DNA from: an uncultured Kordiimonas sp.
GTDB lineage: Bacteria; Pseudomonadota; Alphaproteobacteria; Sphingomonadales; Kordiimonadaceae
Direction of reading: 5' to 3'
DNA: 64,000 nt
Assembly (NCBI GenBank): GCA_947503575.1
Contig: CANNDZ010000003.1
Coordinates: 1-64,000 of the forward strand
A program made the translations under genes and the position numbers. The stretch's first letter is position 1. The number at the start of each line of letters is the position of its first letter. Below the pieces are notes generated by a model that saw only the letters and a list, made by a program, of their open reading frames with translations, searched no databases and had not been told where the DNA came from. Below are positions 28,075-38,238 of this stretch, in pieces.

Positions 28075-28532
28075 GCGTCGATAGTTTCGTACAGTTCACC
28101 TTCACGGTTTGCAGCCGGGTTCCCAAGCTCGCCCAGTGACGGCGTTATATACTCATCCACGGCGACGATCCGGTTTTTGCTATCCACATGCACCGCCCGG
28201 GAAACACGGCCCGGCAGGTCCTGCGCTGGCACGTGCTCGTACCCCATGATGATCGCAAGATCACCTTTGCTGAACCGATGCGCAGCCGCGCCGTTCAGGC
28301 AAATCGTGCCGCTGCCCGCAGCGCCTTCGATAACATAGGTTACGATGCGTTCGCCGTTGGTGATATTAACCACGTCGACGGCTGTGTGCGGCAACAGGCC
28401 CGCGGCTGCCAAAAGCAACGGATCAATAGTGATTGACCCAACGTAATTCAGGTCGGCACCCGTTACCGTTACCCGGTGCAATTTACCGTACATGAAAGCG
28501 CGGGTTGCCCCGTCCAGCGATGGTGACGCCAT
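28071..28532 (-). CDS. panD: Aspartate 1-decarboxylase PanD
   Basis: PanD makes beta-alanine for pantothenate and CoA. It is a zymogen that cuts itself at Gly-Ser to form a pyruvoyl group; here the site is G32-S33 in LNYVGSITID. Other family features are GKLHRVTVTGADL, NGERIVTYVIEG and GSGTICLNGAAAH. I chose ATG 28532 (153 aa); a TTG at 28553 and an ATG at 28493 are alternatives, and the ribosome binding site is not decisive. The C-terminus is about 20 residues longer than in E. coli. Confidence 0.9.
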   Translation of the reverse strand: MASPSLDGATRAFMYGKLHRVTVTGADLNYVGSITIDPLLLAAAGLLPHTAVDVVNITNGERIVTYVIEGAAGSGTICLNGAAAHRFSKGDLAIIMGYEHVPAQDLPGRVSRAVHVDSKNRIVAVDEYITPSLGELGNPAANREGELYETIDA

Positions 28533-28607
28533 TTCATCAAACCCCAATATCAACCGTTTATGCCCGCCATATGGCGGCAGTTAACGGCGGGGTCAAGGGA
28601 AAACCCC

Positions 28608-29240
28608 TTAGCGGCCTGTGGTTTGCCGAACCACCATCTGAACAGTTGCCAGCCGCGTCCAGCGCTGACCGCCGTCAGTGGACTGTTCATAAACAAATTC
28701 ACGCAGCCCCTGACCGGTGATTTTCCATTCAAACCGCTGTAATTCCGAGCCATCATCGCGAGGTGCCTGCCCGACAAAACGAATACCATCCTTGAATTTT
28801 TTACCCCGAAAATTGGCAATCACGGTACCCATGTCATCAACCCACACCTGCCGCCAATTACGCTGTTTCGGATCATAGGTATTGATAGCAAAGGCCCCAA
28901 CACCGGCCCGCCCCGTTAGCGGGCGGTAAAACTCGCCCCAGTTTTCGTACGACACAACCTCAAATGACGCGCAGCCCCCAAGCGCTGGGCGATGAACAGA
29001 AAATCCGCCTGCAACCCACTTGCCATCCAGCAACACTTTCATGTCCCAGATGCCATGCATGAAATCCAGTTCATGGTAGTCAGCGCCAGTGCAACTGGGG
29101 CTTTCATAGGGCGTTTGCCCCATCAGGTCATTATAGTCCAAATCGTTCTTGTCCGCATGGGTCACACCCGCCAGGCAGGTAAGTAAACTGAATGTTAGAA
29201 ACGCTTTCAAGGCTGCCACCTGTGTTGTTACAGACAGCAT
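28608..29240 (-). CDS. Secreted protein of unknown function (DUF1579-like)
   Basis: The 210-aa protein has a signal peptide (about 1-29, AFLTFSLLTCLAGVTHA). The mature part resembles DUF1579/lipocalin-like proteins by pattern: HELDFMHGIWDMKVLLDG, a beta-strand series, then YDPKQRNWRQVWVDDMGTVIANFRG and FEWKITGQG. These look like a small beta-barrel that may bind a hydrophobic ligand, but no function is known. ATG 29240 has no clear ribosome binding site. The terminator of the upstream gene overlaps its upstream region. Confidence 0.72.
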   Translation of the reverse strand: MLSVTTQVAALKAFLTFSLLTCLAGVTHADKNDLDYNDLMGQTPYESPSCTGADYHELDFMHGIWDMKVLLDGKWVAGGFSVHRPALGGCASFEVVSYENWGEFYRPLTGRAGVGAFAINTYDPKQRNWRQVWVDDMGTVIANFRGKKFKDGIRFVGQAPRDDGSELQRFEWKITGQGLREFVYEQSTDGGQRWTRLATVQMVVRQTTGR

Positions 29241-29256
29241 TATGCCCGGGGAAATT

Positions 29257-29286
29257 AAAAAAAAGCCGAACAAAAAGCCCGGCTTT
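29257..29286 (-). terminator. Terminator of the 29313-30146 membrane protein gene
   Basis: Minus strand AAAGCCG pairs with CGGCTTT across an 11-base loop and runs into a tract of eight T residues, 26 bp after the stop codon. Confidence 0.75.
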
Positions 29287-29312
29287 AGCTAAAATTGTAT
29301 GAAGCTATCTTA

Positions 29313-30146
29313 TCAGGGTACATCGCCATCATCGGGCTCATCGACGCTCATATCAAACTGCTCTGCTGCCGTTTCACCGGCAAACTGTTGCCGCTGCCAG
29401 TCATATCGAACGCCGTGCGCGAGCGGAATCGCCGCCGTAATCCATATCCCGCCAATCAGCTGGTATGTAGTAGTAGTCCAAACAGGTGCATAAATTTGCA
29501 AAACTACAAGTGGGATAACAAGCAATGCGTCCAATATAAAAAGCACTACAGCAAATTCCAACAGATGCGGCGGGCCCACTTCTTCGCTATCGCTTCCTAA
29601 CGCTGTGTAGGTGAGATTGCTGGAAAACATGGAGTATACGCCGCTGATCACCGCTAACGTCACAAGGTTGAGAGTCAGAGCGGATGTCAACGTCGGTTGT
29701 ACTGCTTGCTGAGCAGCATTCAAGTCAATGATACCAATTGCAGCCAGAATTAGCACCGCGACCGATCCAACAATAATTAGAAGTATACCAATAAAAAAAA
29801 GTTTAAGCGCTGTTACACCAGCCGCTTTCAGTCCAGCACCAACAGGATGAAAAAAAGCACCACTAGCACCAAACGCACCAAACCTGATCCACATATTGAA
29901 TATCCAGGCATAGCCAAGAACCATGCCAATGAAGGCAATAAAGAACATCAGCCCAAAGCCGTCCGGTACGGGCACTGTCCCGTTACTATCATCACCGCTA
30001 AAGGCAGACTCAAGAATCTGAAGATCGCCGCCTGTTGCCATCATCACCAACAGTACAATTATTGCCGCGATTGCGATTAAATATCCAACGGTTAAACCAA
30101 GCCCTTTTTTGAAAAACAAGACCTGCACCGCGGCCTGCTGAACCAT
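29313..30146 (-). CDS. Polytopic membrane protein of unknown function
   Basis: I do not recognise this protein (277 aa from the ATG at 30146). Six hydrophobic segments can be seen, roughly VGYLIAIAAIIVLLVMM, GLMFFIAFIGMVLGYAWIF, LKLFFIGILLIIVGSVAVLIL, ALTLNLVTLAVISGVYS, FAVVLFILDALLVIPLVVL and YQLIGGIWITAAIPLAHGV, followed by an acidic tail ending EPDDGDVP. In-frame GTG (30209) and TTG (30227) codons could extend it by up to 27 residues; none has a convincing ribosome binding site. It ends at a good terminator. Confidence 0.65.
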   Translation of the reverse strand: MVQQAAVQVLFFKKGLGLTVGYLIAIAAIIVLLVMMATGGDLQILESAFSGDDSNGTVPVPDGFGLMFFIAFIGMVLGYAWIFNMWIRFGAFGASGAFFHPVGAGLKAAGVTALKLFFIGILLIIVGSVAVLILAAIGIIDLNAAQQAVQPTLTSALTLNLVTLAVISGVYSMFSSNLTYTALGSDSEEVGPPHLLEFAVVLFILDALLVIPLVVLQIYAPVWTTTTYQLIGGIWITAAIPLAHGVRYDWQRQQFAGETAAEQFDMSVDEPDDGDVP

Positions 30147-30266
30147 CGCTATGGTCGGAAATTTCTCTGTCAAACGTGCCCCCTGCTCAAAAGCTATGCG
30201 TGGCGTCACCCTAACAATTGAAGGCAAAGGTGCAAGTCTTGTCTCACCATTTTGGGGCGAAAGCGT

Positions 30267-30701
30267 TTATCGCCGCCAGCGCATGTGCAAAATGGGGAAC
30301 GGCCGACCGTGATCATCCGTAGGGTCACGCCGCTCTACTTTAAAACCGCAAGCTTCATAAAACCCAACCGCTTTAGGATTCTGTTCGTTCACTTCCAACC
30401 AAACATCGTCATGGTGAGTTTTCACCCTGTTGATAAAGGCTTTGCCTATACCTTTGCCAAAGTGGTTGGGGTCGAGAAACAAGCTTTCAATTTCGCCACC
30501 ATTTGCCCCCATGAACCCTAATGGCTTGTCGGTTTCATCAACAAAAACAACAAATTCCCGACCCGGCAGATATTGGTCTTTCACCAACGTCGCAATTTCA
30601 GCAAATGCTTCATCAGACAGAAACAAGTGCGTCGCTTTAACAGCGCTGTGCCAAATATCGAACAGGCGCGGCAAGTCATCTGCGGCGGCGTCTCTGAACA
30701 T
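30267..30701 (-). CDS. GNAT-family N-acetyltransferase
   Basis: The 144-aa protein is a GCN5-related acetyltransferase. The acetyl-CoA-binding segment is SLFLDPNHFGKGIGKAFINRVK (about 89-110), followed by LEVNEQNPKAVGFYEACGFKVERRDPTDD, the usual end of the fold. The acceptor is unknown; the pattern resembles the putative acetyltransferases YjaB/YiaC. It starts 6 bp after the ilvD stop, so it is probably co-expressed with ilvD. Confidence 0.85.
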   Translation of the reverse strand: MFRDAAADDLPRLFDIWHSAVKATHLFLSDEAFAEIATLVKDQYLPGREFVVFVDETDKPLGFMGANGGEIESLFLDPNHFGKGIGKAFINRVKTHHDDVWLEVNEQNPKAVGFYEACGFKVERRDPTDDHGRPFPILHMRWRR

Positions 30702-30707
30702 TGCTCT

Positions 30708-32552
30708 CTACTCGCCAGGTAACCGGCGCACCGCACCTGTGCTGGCAGAAGTCGCCATGGAAGCATAAGCACGAAGCGCACGGGTTACTTTGCGCGGTCG
30801 GTTCAGCAATGGTGACCAGGCGTCCTTACCGCGCGTTTCTTGCACCGCTTTTCGCTGTGCCAACACATCATCTGACACACGCACATTGATAGACCGGTTG
30901 GGGATATCGATATCGATCATATCGCCGTCTTCCACGAGCGCTATGAAGCCGCCCTCAGCGGCTTCCGGGCTTGCGTGACCAATAGACAATCCGCTGGTAC
31001 CGCCAGAAAACCGGCCATCGGTTACCAGCGCGCATTCCTTGCCCAGCCCCATGGATTTCAGATAACTGGTGGGATACAGCATTTCCTGCATACCCGGTCC
31101 GCCGCGTGGCCCTTCGTACCGGATTACAACCACGTCGCCTGCGACAATATCATTGCCCAATATCGCGGTTACGGCAGCGTCCTGGCTTTCAAACACGCGC
31201 GCGCGGCCTGAAAAGGTCCAGATGCTTTCGTCCACACCGGCGGTTTTGACGATGCAGCCGTCTTCCGCAATGTTGCCGAACAACACAGCAAGCCCGCCAT
31301 CCTGGCTGTAGGCATGCTCTTTGGTCCGGATACAGCCATCTTTGCGGTCCAAATCCAGCTCTTTGTATCGGTTTGATTGACTGAAAGCCGTTTGCGTTGG
31401 CACGCCGCCCGGTGCTGCGCGGAAAAATTGCTTGAGTTCTTCATCGTCGCTGCTGGCCACATCATACCGCGCAATCGCCTCGCCCATGGTTGGGGTATGC
31501 ACCGTTGTACAATCGCGGTTCAACAGCCCGGCACGGTCCAGCTCAGCCAAAATGCCGTACACGCCCCCTGCCCTGTGAACGTCCTGAATATGATATTTTT
31601 CGGTTGCAGGCGCAACCTTGCACAGGTTGGGAACCCGGCGCGACATGCGGTCAATATCTTTGATAGAGAAGTCAACCTCGCCCTCAATGGCGGCTGCAAG
31701 CAAGTGCAGCACTGTATTAGTGGACCCGCCCATGGCGATATCCAGCGCAATCGCGTTTTCAAAGGCGGCAAAATTGGCAACAGAGCGAGGCAGAACGCTT
31801 GCATCATCTTGTTCGTAATACTGCCGCGTAATTTGCACGATCACACGGGCAGCCGTAAGGAAAAGTGATTTACGATCAGCGTGCGTTGCCAGTGTTGTAC
31901 CATTGCCGGGCAGCGACAGACCCAAAGCTTCTGTCAGGCAGTTCATGCTGTTGGCGGTAAACATACCGCTGCATGACCCGCACGTTGGGCAGGCGGAGCG
32001 CTCAATGCGCTCAACATCCTCATCAGACACATTGGGGTCCGCCGCTTCAACCATAGCATCCACCAAATCAAGCTTGCGGCCTTCGTCATAGTCGTCTTCA
32101 CCGGCTTCCATCGGGCCACCAGAGACAAACACTGCCGGAATATTCAGGCGCATGGCGGCCATCAACATGCCGGGCGTGATTTTGTCACAGTTTGAAATAC
32201 ACACCAGCGCATCAGCGCAGTGGGCATTTGCCATATATTCAACGCTATCAGCAATTATTTCCCGGCTTGGCAAGCTGTAAAGCATGCCATCATGCCCCAT
32301 TGCGATGCCATCATCGACCGCGATGGTGTTAAATTCTTTCGCGACACCGCCTGCTGCTTCAATTTCGCGTGCAACAAGCTGGCCCATATCTTTCAAATGC
32401 ACATGACCCGGCACAAACTGTGTAAAGCTGTTGGCGACGGCGATGATTGGCTTTTGAAAATCATCGTCTTTCATCCCCGTAGCCCGCCACAGAGCGCGCG
32501 CGCCTGCCATGTTGCGGCCATGAGTTGTTGTGCGAGAACGATACTGAGGCAT
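30708..32552 (-). CDS. ilvD: Dihydroxy-acid dehydratase
   Basis: IlvD is the Fe-S dehydratase of the valine/isoleucine pathway. The 614-aa protein has cluster-ligand motifs [12 protein letters not shown] and [32 protein letters not shown], and [18 protein letters not shown] with [21 protein letters not shown] near the end. ATG 32552 is chosen because the family begins [19 protein letters not shown] and GGAG lies 7 bases upstream. A good promoter match lies at 32605-32633. Confidence 0.96.
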   Translation of the reverse strand: MPQYRSRTTTHGRNMAGARALWRATGMKDDDFQKPIIAVANSFTQFVPGHVHLKDMGQLVAREIEAAGGVAKEFNTIAVDDGIAMGHDGMLYSLPSREIIADSVEYMANAHCADALVCISNCDKITPGMLMAAMRLNIPAVFVSGGPMEAGEDDYDEGRKLDLVDAMVEAADPNVSDEDVERIERSACPTCGSCSGMFTANSMNCLTEALGLSLPGNGTTLATHADRKSLFLTAARVIVQITRQYYEQDDASVLPRSVANFAAFENAIALDIAMGGSTNTVLHLLAAAIEGEVDFSIKDIDRMSRRVPNLCKVAPATEKYHIQDVHRAGGVYGILAELDRAGLLNRDCTTVHTPTMGEAIARYDVASSDDEELKQFFRAAPGGVPTQTAFSQSNRYKELDLDRKDGCIRTKEHAYSQDGGLAVLFGNIAEDGCIVKTAGVDESIWTFSGRARVFESQDAAVTAILGNDIVAGDVVVIRYEGPRGGPGMQEMLYPTSYLKSMGLGKECALVTDGRFSGGTSGLSIGHASPEAAEGGFIALVEDGDMIDIDIPNRSINVRVSDDVLAQRKAVQETRGKDAWSPLLNRPRKVTRALRAYASMATSASTGAVRRLPGE

Positions 32553-32604
32553 TGGAAACTCCATAAACTAATTTCCGGCAAATCATGCCGGAAGAGTCGC
32601 GCAG

Positions 32605-32633
32605 AATGTAGCGAGGCAGATTTGATATGTCGA
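32605..32633 (-). promoter_or_regulatory. Probable sigma70-type promoter of ilvD
   Basis: Minus strand TCGACA, a 17-bp spacer and TACATT, 53 bp upstream of the ilvD start. No attenuator or leader peptide for branched-chain amino acids was recognised in the leader. Confidence 0.5.
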
Positions 32634-32780
32634 TAATTTTTGGCGTGTTTTTTATGCTATTTATGAAATATTATTTCTATCAATGCGCTTCGTCCCGCTG
32701 CAGGCATCGCTCATAGTATTTTCACCTATCAGGTGCTGTAACCGGCTATGGTGCGGCAAAAGACTTTGCAGGAGAATACC

Positions 32781-33605
32781 ATGCGCACCAGAACCGCCCT
32801 TGCCGCCACAGTTGCTTTGATGGCACTTCCCATGCCTGCGGCAAGTGCCGTGGAACTGTGCCATGTTGCAAACGCCGGTTTCCTGATCAAAGGTGAAAAA
32901 ACATCTGTGCTGATAGACGGCCTGATACGCGAAGACCAATATGATGGTCGGTTTGCTCTGCCATCTGACGCCGTGCTGGACGCTATGATGAACCGAACCG
33001 GATTGTTTGAAAACCTGTCTATTGTGTTGTCAACGCACCGGCATGGGGATCATTTCGACCCCAAAGCAACCATTCAGAACCTGCGGTCCACCAGATCGGT
33101 ACAATACGGCGTTCCTACTGACGCAGTGGCCGCACTTGAGGCAAATGGCCTGACAGACACAGAACGCGCACGATTGATGATAGTGGAGGACGGCCCACAA
33201 CAGGAGTTTACCCACGCGGGCGTGCGCATCCAGACGTTTGACGTGGACCATGGCCCCAATATGCCGCAGAATGTTGGTTACCGGGTGACAGTGGATGACG
33301 TTAGCTTTTTTCATACTGGCGACATCAGCGCCGCACGGTCGCAACTATCAATGGCTGGGCTTAACGCGCTGCCCGTTGATGTTCTTATCATGCCCTTCTG
33401 GTATGGTTTTCAGGACGCACAGCAACGTCAAACAATTGAAGAAAGCTGGGCTTATGGACGTATTGTTCCAACGCACTTCAACCCGGCATCCCAAGCCTGG
33501 ATGGAACAGTTTGGTGGTTTAGCCGGTTTGAAAAACAGCGTTAAAGCTTCGTTTGAAAATGCCATTATCAACACAACCGAAGGCAACTGCACAGCGATTG
33601 AGTAG
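32781..33605 (+). CDS. Secreted MBL-fold metallo-hydrolase
   Basis: The 274-aa protein has a signal peptide (MRTRTALAATVALMALPMPAASA) and a metallo-beta-lactamase fold. The zinc motif is H86-R-H88-G-D90-H91; later ligands are likely in FHTGDISA and in PTHFNP. It belongs to the L-ascorbate-6-phosphate lactonase/UlaG-like branch by overall pattern; the substrate is unknown. ATG 32781 has GGAGA 5 bases upstream. It is convergent with the PAS protein gene, 8 bp apart. Confidence 0.85.
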   Translation: MRTRTALAATVALMALPMPAASAVELCHVANAGFLIKGEKTSVLIDGLIREDQYDGRFALPSDAVLDAMMNRTGLFENLSIVLSTHRHGDHFDPKATIQNLRSTRSVQYGVPTDAVAALEANGLTDTERARLMIVEDGPQQEFTHAGVRIQTFDVDHGPNMPQNVGYRVTVDDVSFFHTGDISAARSQLSMAGLNALPVDVLIMPFWYGFQDAQQRQTIEESWAYGRIVPTHFNPASQAWMEQFGGLAGLKNSVKASFENAIINTTEGNCTAIE

Positions 33606-33613
33606 CATTTCGG

Positions 33614-34168
33614 CTAACCGGGTACGCCCGCGCCGATATCGACAAACTCGGCAGAGTTCAGCTGCGCTGTTGACAGATCGGCAAAACCGGGGCGCCAACC
33701 GGGTGTAGCTTCGCCGTCGCCGGGGTAGATGCGATATCCATACAGCAGGAACCGGGCCGCCCCCACGTCATCGCCAAACGGCAAAGCCAGCATATCACAT
33801 AACCAGCGACTACCATCTTTTGCTTTTGCTTCGCGCTGGCTTTTCATGCCGCATGGCCGATTGAAAATCGCTTCCAGGATGGTGGCTGGCAGGGTAACGC
33901 CGTCGGGCACTTGCTCGGTGACAGCATCGTATTTTTCGCCGGTTAGTTCCTTGCCCCAGAATTCACGGGAATTGGTACCAAGCAACCGAAAAGATAACTG
34001 CCCCTGCCCAAGATGTTCGGCGATACCAATATTGCTGAGGTGCTTTTTCAGCAGGCTTGGATTGAGCGATTTCTTGCGCGGGATGGCCTCCCCCGCTGTG
34101 CGCGGCAGAGTGTCCCAAACATCACGCATATCATGAAACAGGCTTTCCTGAGCAGAGCTGATAATCAT
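33614..34168 (-). CDS. PAS domain protein (PAS_5 type)
   Basis: The 184-aa protein matches the alphaproteobacterial PAS_5 family: LNPSLLKKHLSNIGIAEHL, QLSFRLLGTNSREFWGKELTGEKYDAV, then FLLYGYRIY near the end. There is no output domain, so it may bind a small ligand or partner only. ATG 34168 has GGGA 8 bases upstream. It lies 62 bp after valS on the same strand. Confidence 0.75.
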   Translation of the reverse strand: MIISSAQESLFHDMRDVWDTLPRTAGEAIPRKKSLNPSLLKKHLSNIGIAEHLGQGQLSFRLLGTNSREFWGKELTGEKYDAVTEQVPDGVTLPATILEAIFNRPCGMKSQREAKAKDGSRWLCDMLALPFGDDVGAARFLLYGYRIYPGDGEATPGWRPGFADLSTAQLNSAEFVDIGAGVPG

Positions 34169-34230
34169 CGTTTTGTCCCAAAACAATCTGCAGCGGCCAG
34201 CACCAAGATCATATCTTTTTTACTGCGCAC

Positions 34231-36873
34231 TTATCCGAGGCGCGCGATGGCTGCTTCCGTTTTCTCGATTTGCTGTTGAAGGTCCGCAAGTTGTGCTTTT
34301 GCTTCTTCAACAACATGTTCGGGCGCTTTGGCCAGGAATTTTTCGTTCGACAAGCGCCCGTTCAGGCCATCGGCCTCCTTGTTCAGCTTTTCCAGGCTTT
34401 TCGCCAGTCGCGCTTTTTCTGCGTCTATGTCCATCAAGTCCGCGAGCGGCAAATAAACCGTGGCTTCGTCTACAACAAGCTGGGCAGCACCTTGGCTTTC
34501 TGCCGCATCAACCGCTGATGCGCTTTCCAGCCGCGCGAGCCGGCAAATCATGTCCTGCCATTCCTCAAGGCGGGTTTTTGTTTTCTCGCTGGCGTCTACT
34601 ACCAACGCAGTTGCCTTAGCACCCGCTGGCACATTCATCTCCGCCCTAGTGGAACGAATTTCTGTGATGAATTTGATTGCCCAGTTCACTTCTTCTGCCG
34701 CAACATCATCCGCCGCGATTGCACAGGGCCAATCTGCCAAAATAAGGTCGGTTGGCCGATCCGCTTTCATGGCGTGCCACAGTTCTTCGGTGATGAACGG
34801 CATGAAGGGGTGCAGCAGTACCAATATCTGGTCCAGCACCCACCCGGCAACCGCGCGGGTTTCCGCCTTAGCGGCTTCATCCTCGCCCCAAAACACAGGT
34901 TTGATCAGTTCCACATACCAGTCGCAGAAAGTACCCCATGTGAAATGGTAAATTGTGTCTGCCGCATCATTGAACCGGAAAGCTTCCATCGCAGTTGTCA
35001 CGCCGCCCGCGGCTTTGCCGACTTCACTGATAATCCATTTATTAATGGTCAGCGAAGGCGTGGGCTGAGTGCCGTCAGACCCGCCAATTTCATTCATTTC
35101 GCAGAAGCGCGCAGCGTTCCATAGCTTCGTGCCAAAATTGCGGTAGCCTTCAACGCGCCTTTCATCCAGCTTGATGTCACGGCCCTGGGCTTCCATCGCA
35201 ACCAGCGTGAACCTGAGCGCATCCGCGCCGTATTTTTCAACAAACTCAAGCGGGTCGATAACATTGCCCTTGGATTTGGACATCTTCTGACCGTTGGCGT
35301 CGCGCACCAGCGCATGGATATACACATCCTTAAACGGCACATCGCCCATGAAATAGATGCCAGACATCATCATGCGTGCGACCCAGAAGAAAATGATGTC
35401 AAACCCAGTAACGAGCGTGGCGTTGGGATAATATTTATTCAGTTCTTTGGTGTCTTCCGGCCAACCCATGGTGCTGTAGGGCCACATGGCACTGGAAAAC
35501 CAGGTATCAAGTACGTCTTCGTCGCGGGTAAGCGTGACAGCCTCACCAAAATGCGCAGCGGCAGCGGCTTGTGCAGCCTCCTCGGTTTCTTCAACAAACA
35601 CAGTACCATCAGGCGCATACCAGGCTGGAATTTGGTGCCCCCACCAAAGCTGGCGCGATACGCACCATGGCTGGATGTTGCGCATCCATTCATAATAGGT
35701 TTTTTCCCACGTCTTCGGAATAAAGCGGGTTTTACCGGTTTCCACCGCTTCAATCGCTGGCTTGGCGAGCGTTTCAGCGTCCACATACCATTGTTCTGTC
35801 AGCCAGGGTTCGATCACCACGCCGCCACGGTCACCGTATGGCACCATGTGACGGTGCGGAACGGTTTTCACCAGAAAACCACCTGCATCCATATCCGCAA
35901 CGATGGCTTTTCGGGCTTCAAACCGGTCCATACCACGGTATTTTTCAGGCGCATTATCGTTGATGGCGGCATGCTGGTCAAAAATATTGATCATCTCAAG
36001 GTCGTGGCGCTTACCGATTTCAAAGTCGTTGAAATCATGCGCAGGTGTCACCTTCAAGGCACCGGTACCCTGCTCCGGATCGGCGTGCTCGTCGCCCACG
36101 ATAATGAGCTTACGCCCCACGAGCGGCAGCACGGCATGCTTGCCAATAAGATCTTTGTAACGCTCATCTTCCGGGTGAACGGCAATGGCGGTATCGCCGA
36201 GCATCGTTTCTGGCCTGGTGGTAGCGATTTCGATAAACCGACCATCTTCGCCGTGAATGGGGTAGTTGAAATGCCAGAAATTGCCGTCAATTTCTTTCTG
36301 CTCAACTTCCAAATCCGAAATCGCGGTTTTCAGCGCCGGATCCCAGTTCACCAGACGCTTGTCCTTGTACATAAGGCCGTCTTTATACAGCGTTACAAAC
36401 TTCTTTATAACGGCGGCGGAGCGTTCCTCATCCATAGTGAAGGCTTCGCGCGACCAGTCGCAGCTGGCCCCAAGACGCCGGAGCTGGCGGGTGATCGCGC
36501 CACCGGATTGTTCTTTCCATTGCCATACGCGGTCAACAAAGGCCTCGCGGCCCATTTCGCGGCGGCTCACGTTGCTGCCCTCGTCTGCCATCTGGCGTTC
36601 AACAACCATTTGGGTCGCGATGCCTGCATGGTCTGTGCCCGGCTGCCAAAGTGTATCTTTGCCGCGCAGGCGTTCAAACCGGATCAAGGCATCCTGCAAG
36701 GCATTATCGAGTGCATGCCCCATGTGCAGGTTGCCCGTCACATTAGGGGGCGGCATGACAATAACATATGGTTCCGCATCAGGTCGGTGGCCGCATTCAA
36801 AGGCCCCTGTTTCTTCCCAATGGTCATACCATTTGGTTTCGATGTCTGCGGGTGAATATGTCTTGTCGAGCAT
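34231..36873 (-). CDS. valS: Valyl-tRNA synthetase
   Basis: This class I synthetase charges tRNA-Val and edits misactivated threonine. The 880-aa protein has [15 protein letters not shown] (HIGH), the CP1 editing domain ([19 protein letters not shown]), [25 protein letters not shown] (KMSKS) and a C-terminal coiled coil from about residue 815 ([24 protein letters not shown]). ATG 36873 is chosen: AGGTAA lies 7 bases upstream and the family begins [12 protein letters not shown] longer reading frame upstream has no family support. Confidence 0.97.
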   Translation of the reverse strand: MLDKTYSPADIETKWYDHWEETGAFECGHRPDAEPYVIVMPPPNVTGNLHMGHALDNALQDALIRFERLRGKDTLWQPGTDHAGIATQMVVERQMADEGSNVSRREMGREAFVDRVWQWKEQSGGAITRQLRRLGASCDWSREAFTMDEERSAAVIKKFVTLYKDGLMYKDKRLVNWDPALKTAISDLEVEQKEIDGNFWHFNYPIHGEDGRFIEIATTRPETMLGDTAIAVHPEDERYKDLIGKHAVLPLVGRKLIIVGDEHADPEQGTGALKVTPAHDFNDFEIGKRHDLEMINIFDQHAAINDNAPEKYRGMDRFEARKAIVADMDAGGFLVKTVPHRHMVPYGDRGGVVIEPWLTEQWYVDAETLAKPAIEAVETGKTRFIPKTWEKTYYEWMRNIQPWCVSRQLWWGHQIPAWYAPDGTVFVEETEEAAQAAAAAHFGEAVTLTRDEDVLDTWFSSAMWPYSTMGWPEDTKELNKYYPNATLVTGFDIIFFWVARMMMSGIYFMGDVPFKDVYIHALVRDANGQKMSKSKGNVIDPLEFVEKYGADALRFTLVAMEAQGRDIKLDERRVEGYRNFGTKLWNAARFCEMNEIGGSDGTQPTPSLTINKWIISEVGKAAGGVTTAMEAFRFNDAADTIYHFTWGTFCDWYVELIKPVFWGEDEAAKAETRAVAGWVLDQILVLLHPFMPFITEELWHAMKADRPTDLILADWPCAIAADDVAAEEVNWAIKFITEIRSTRAEMNVPAGAKATALVVDASEKTKTRLEEWQDMICRLARLESASAVDAAESQGAAQLVVDEATVYLPLADLMDIDAEKARLAKSLEKLNKEADGLNGRLSNEKFLAKAPEHVVEEAKAQLADLQQQIEKTEAAIARLG

Positions 36874-37083
36874 GCTTGTTACCTGCTGAGTCGCGTGGCG
36901 CGAGATGTTACCGTCAAAGTGGGCCGCAAAATGCACAAAATTCAGTGAAAACAAAAGCCCTGATTTGGTTTTAACGCGATATTTTGTTAGCAGCGAGCGT
37001 TGTTTCGCCGCTGATCCGTCTGGCCACGTCTTGTTAAGTTCGACCGAGATTGTATTCAAAAGTAATACTGATAGGGTGGAATA

Positions 37084-38100
37084 ATGACGATTACCCGCCT
37101 TACCGCCTTTCTGTTGTTTGCTTTGGTCGCCGTGTATCCGGTTCGCCCGGACACGCCGGAGAGTGCCAAACCGCTGTTCACAGCACCCTTTGAGTATGAG
37201 AATAACCGAATTCGGCTAACCGTTGAAATCGCGGGAGTTCCGCTGGTGATGTTGTTGGATTCTGGCGCCTCCACCACTGTGCTTTTTTCAAATATGCAGA
37301 AAGCAATGGCAAATTTGCCAACCCAGGGTAACAAAACAGTTTTGTTTCCTGCGCTGGACGAGCGGTTACCAGCAAGGAAGCTGATGGCCGTTAAGGCGAC
37401 CCTGAACGGCAATGAGTTTACCTTATCTGACCTTGTGCTGCTGGATGACAAAGCCGACCTGCGCGCCAGGCTTTTGCTGCGATATGACGGCATTTTAGGT
37501 CAGGAGTTCTTTCGGAAGTTCACGATTGCGGTCGATCCTGCGGCAAAAACTCTGACGCTATACCCTCCGGGCACCGACTTGCGGCACCTGTATCGCAACG
37601 AATATCCGCTGTATTTGCAGGATAATGCACCGCACATTCGGTTTCGCAGCAAAATGCCATGGGAAAAGAACCCATCCATGAAAGAAATGCTGGTCGATAC
37701 CGGATATCCCGGTGCCATTGTGTTTTGGGACAGTACCCATTACCGCAAAGCAGCAAAACTAACGCCCGGTGCATACAGCAACAACGCCGCCATTGTGGGG
37801 CGTGCCAGCTTCATGTTTGGCCGGCTAAGGTTTCTGCGTACGCCTATTTATCTGGGGTCCCACCCCCCACAGCAGGTTGGTAAACGCGACGGATTGATCG
37901 GTGCAGGCATTTTGAACAGGTTCAGCTATGCGATCGACCTTGCTGGCGAAAGAATGTGGATGCTGGCTTACAGCGAGGGTGGCGATTATAGCCGCAACAT
38001 CGACGGCACTTTTTACCCGCCGAACGACGACGCGTTTGTTTTTTCAGATTTTGCGCAAAAACTCTCGACCGGCCCCAAAACGACAACTCGCGTGAATTAA
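37084..38100 (+). CDS. Two-lobed retropepsin-like aspartic protease, copy A
   Basis: The 338-aa protein has an N-terminal signal peptide ([12 protein letters not shown]). Each half carries an aspartic-protease-like motif: LLDSGAST with D59 in the first and LVDTGYPG with D205 in the second. Each motif is followed by the retropepsin-type downstream element, [25 protein letters not shown] and [26 protein letters not shown]. This looks like a fused dimer, secreted to the periplasm or beyond. Substrate and activity are unknown. AGGGTGGA precedes the ATG. A paralogue follows 138 bp downstream. Confidence 0.78.
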   Translation: MTITRLTAFLLFALVAVYPVRPDTPESAKPLFTAPFEYENNRIRLTVEIAGVPLVMLLDSGASTTVLFSNMQKAMANLPTQGNKTVLFPALDERLPARKLMAVKATLNGNEFTLSDLVLLDDKADLRARLLLRYDGILGQEFFRKFTIAVDPAAKTLTLYPPGTDLRHLYRNEYPLYLQDNAPHIRFRSKMPWEKNPSMKEMLVDTGYPGAIVFWDSTHYRKAAKLTPGAYSNNAAIVGRASFMFGRLRFLRTPIYLGSHPPQQVGKRDGLIGAGILNRFSYAIDLAGERMWMLAYSEGGDYSRNIDGTFYPPNDDAFVFSDFAQKLSTGPKTTTRVN

Positions 38101-38238
38101 CACTCCTTCAACCCAAAAAGAGCAAATGGCGCACTTTTCTGGGCGGTATGGCGGCGGCTCGTCTTGGTACAGCAGCAGCTTATCGCAATCACGGGTATGT
38201 GGTTTGCCTCCTACATATAACTTTCATATGATCATCAC

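Noticed and set aside
35314-36855. Plus-strand open frame of 513 codons
   Set aside because: It is entirely antisense to valS; the composition reflects the complementary strand and it matches no family.
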